Source: Cristatella mucedo
Taxonomy: Eukaryota; Bryozoa; Phylactolaemata; Cristatellidae
Assembly (NCBI GenBank): GCA_009760855.2
Contig: WPIO01000020.1
Location: forward strand, 1,328,501 to 1,392,500
DNA: 64,000 nt
Reading direction: 5' to 3'
Shown here: positions 63,905 through 64,000 of the stretch, in pieces
How the letters are laid out: every line of letters starts with the position of its first letter
How positions within the stretch are numbered: the first letter of the stretch is position 1
The notes under the pieces: generated by a model
Databases searched by the model: none
What the model was told of the DNA's origin: nothing
Seen by the model: only the letters and a program-made list of their open reading frames with translations
Translations under genes and position numbers: made by a program

Positions 63905-64000
63905 AAAAAATATAAAAAATATAATTCATTTGTATAGCGCCCCAAGAGAACTTAATCTCTTTTCAGGCGCTTCACATATGCCTCCGGGCTCGAGCCCACG
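63905..64000 (-). repeat. SINE-2, running off the window end
   Basis: ATTCATTTGTATAGCGCCCC, GCGCTTCACATATGCCTCC and GGGCTCGAGCCCACG on plus. The tail and B box are present; the tRNA head lies beyond the window. Confidence 0.88.

Overview
The window is nuclear DNA from an animal, most likely an invertebrate. It shows one intron-rich gene with GT-AG introns, a metazoan-type promoter, and dense CR1/L2-like LINEs, tRNA-derived SINEs, Gypsy-type LTR elements, hAT and Tc1/mariner fossils and long microsatellites. I cannot name the species from the sequence. No prokaryotic operon, CRISPR array or genuine tRNA/rRNA gene was seen.

The only host gene I can support is COPB2, coatomer subunit beta-prime of the COPI coat. 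It lies on the minus strand from a start codon at 35061 to a stop at 5142. I assembled 19 coding exons by splice sites and reading phase, giving 2,793 nt and a 930-residue protein; the human protein is about 906 residues. Exon 1 supplies only the initiator ATG and is followed by a ~9.2-kb intron. Just upstream lies a promoter with exact NRF1, TCTCGCGAGA, ETS and YY1-type motifs. Intron 1 holds SINEs, LINEs and microsatellites. Intron 2 holds a large palindrome of Tc1/mariner transposase sequence. Introns 4, 6 and 13 are mostly nested LINE/SINE fossils.

Two LINE families dominate. LINE-A has a 3' stem-loop tail ending in ATT repeats; LINE-B ends in ATTAC repeats. Two tRNA-derived SINE families accompany them. 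SINE-2 carries a LINE-A-like 3' hairpin, suggesting it is mobilised by LINE-A. The most intact coding repeat is a LINE-B copy at 44821-46396 with an uninterrupted reverse-transcriptase frame and FYADD motif.

The region 36-64 kb, upstream of COPB2, is a repeat graveyard. It includes a three-level nest at 37986-42015 (an LTR element inside a LINE-A, itself hit by further repeats), a hAT transposase fossil of the TTF/ZMYM type (47290-49560), a Gypsy gag-pol fossil (51100-54800), and several LINE-A/LINE-B copies. Roughly 42.0-44.0, 46.4-47.3, 55.5-56.5 and 61.2-61.6 kb hold nothing I can identify.
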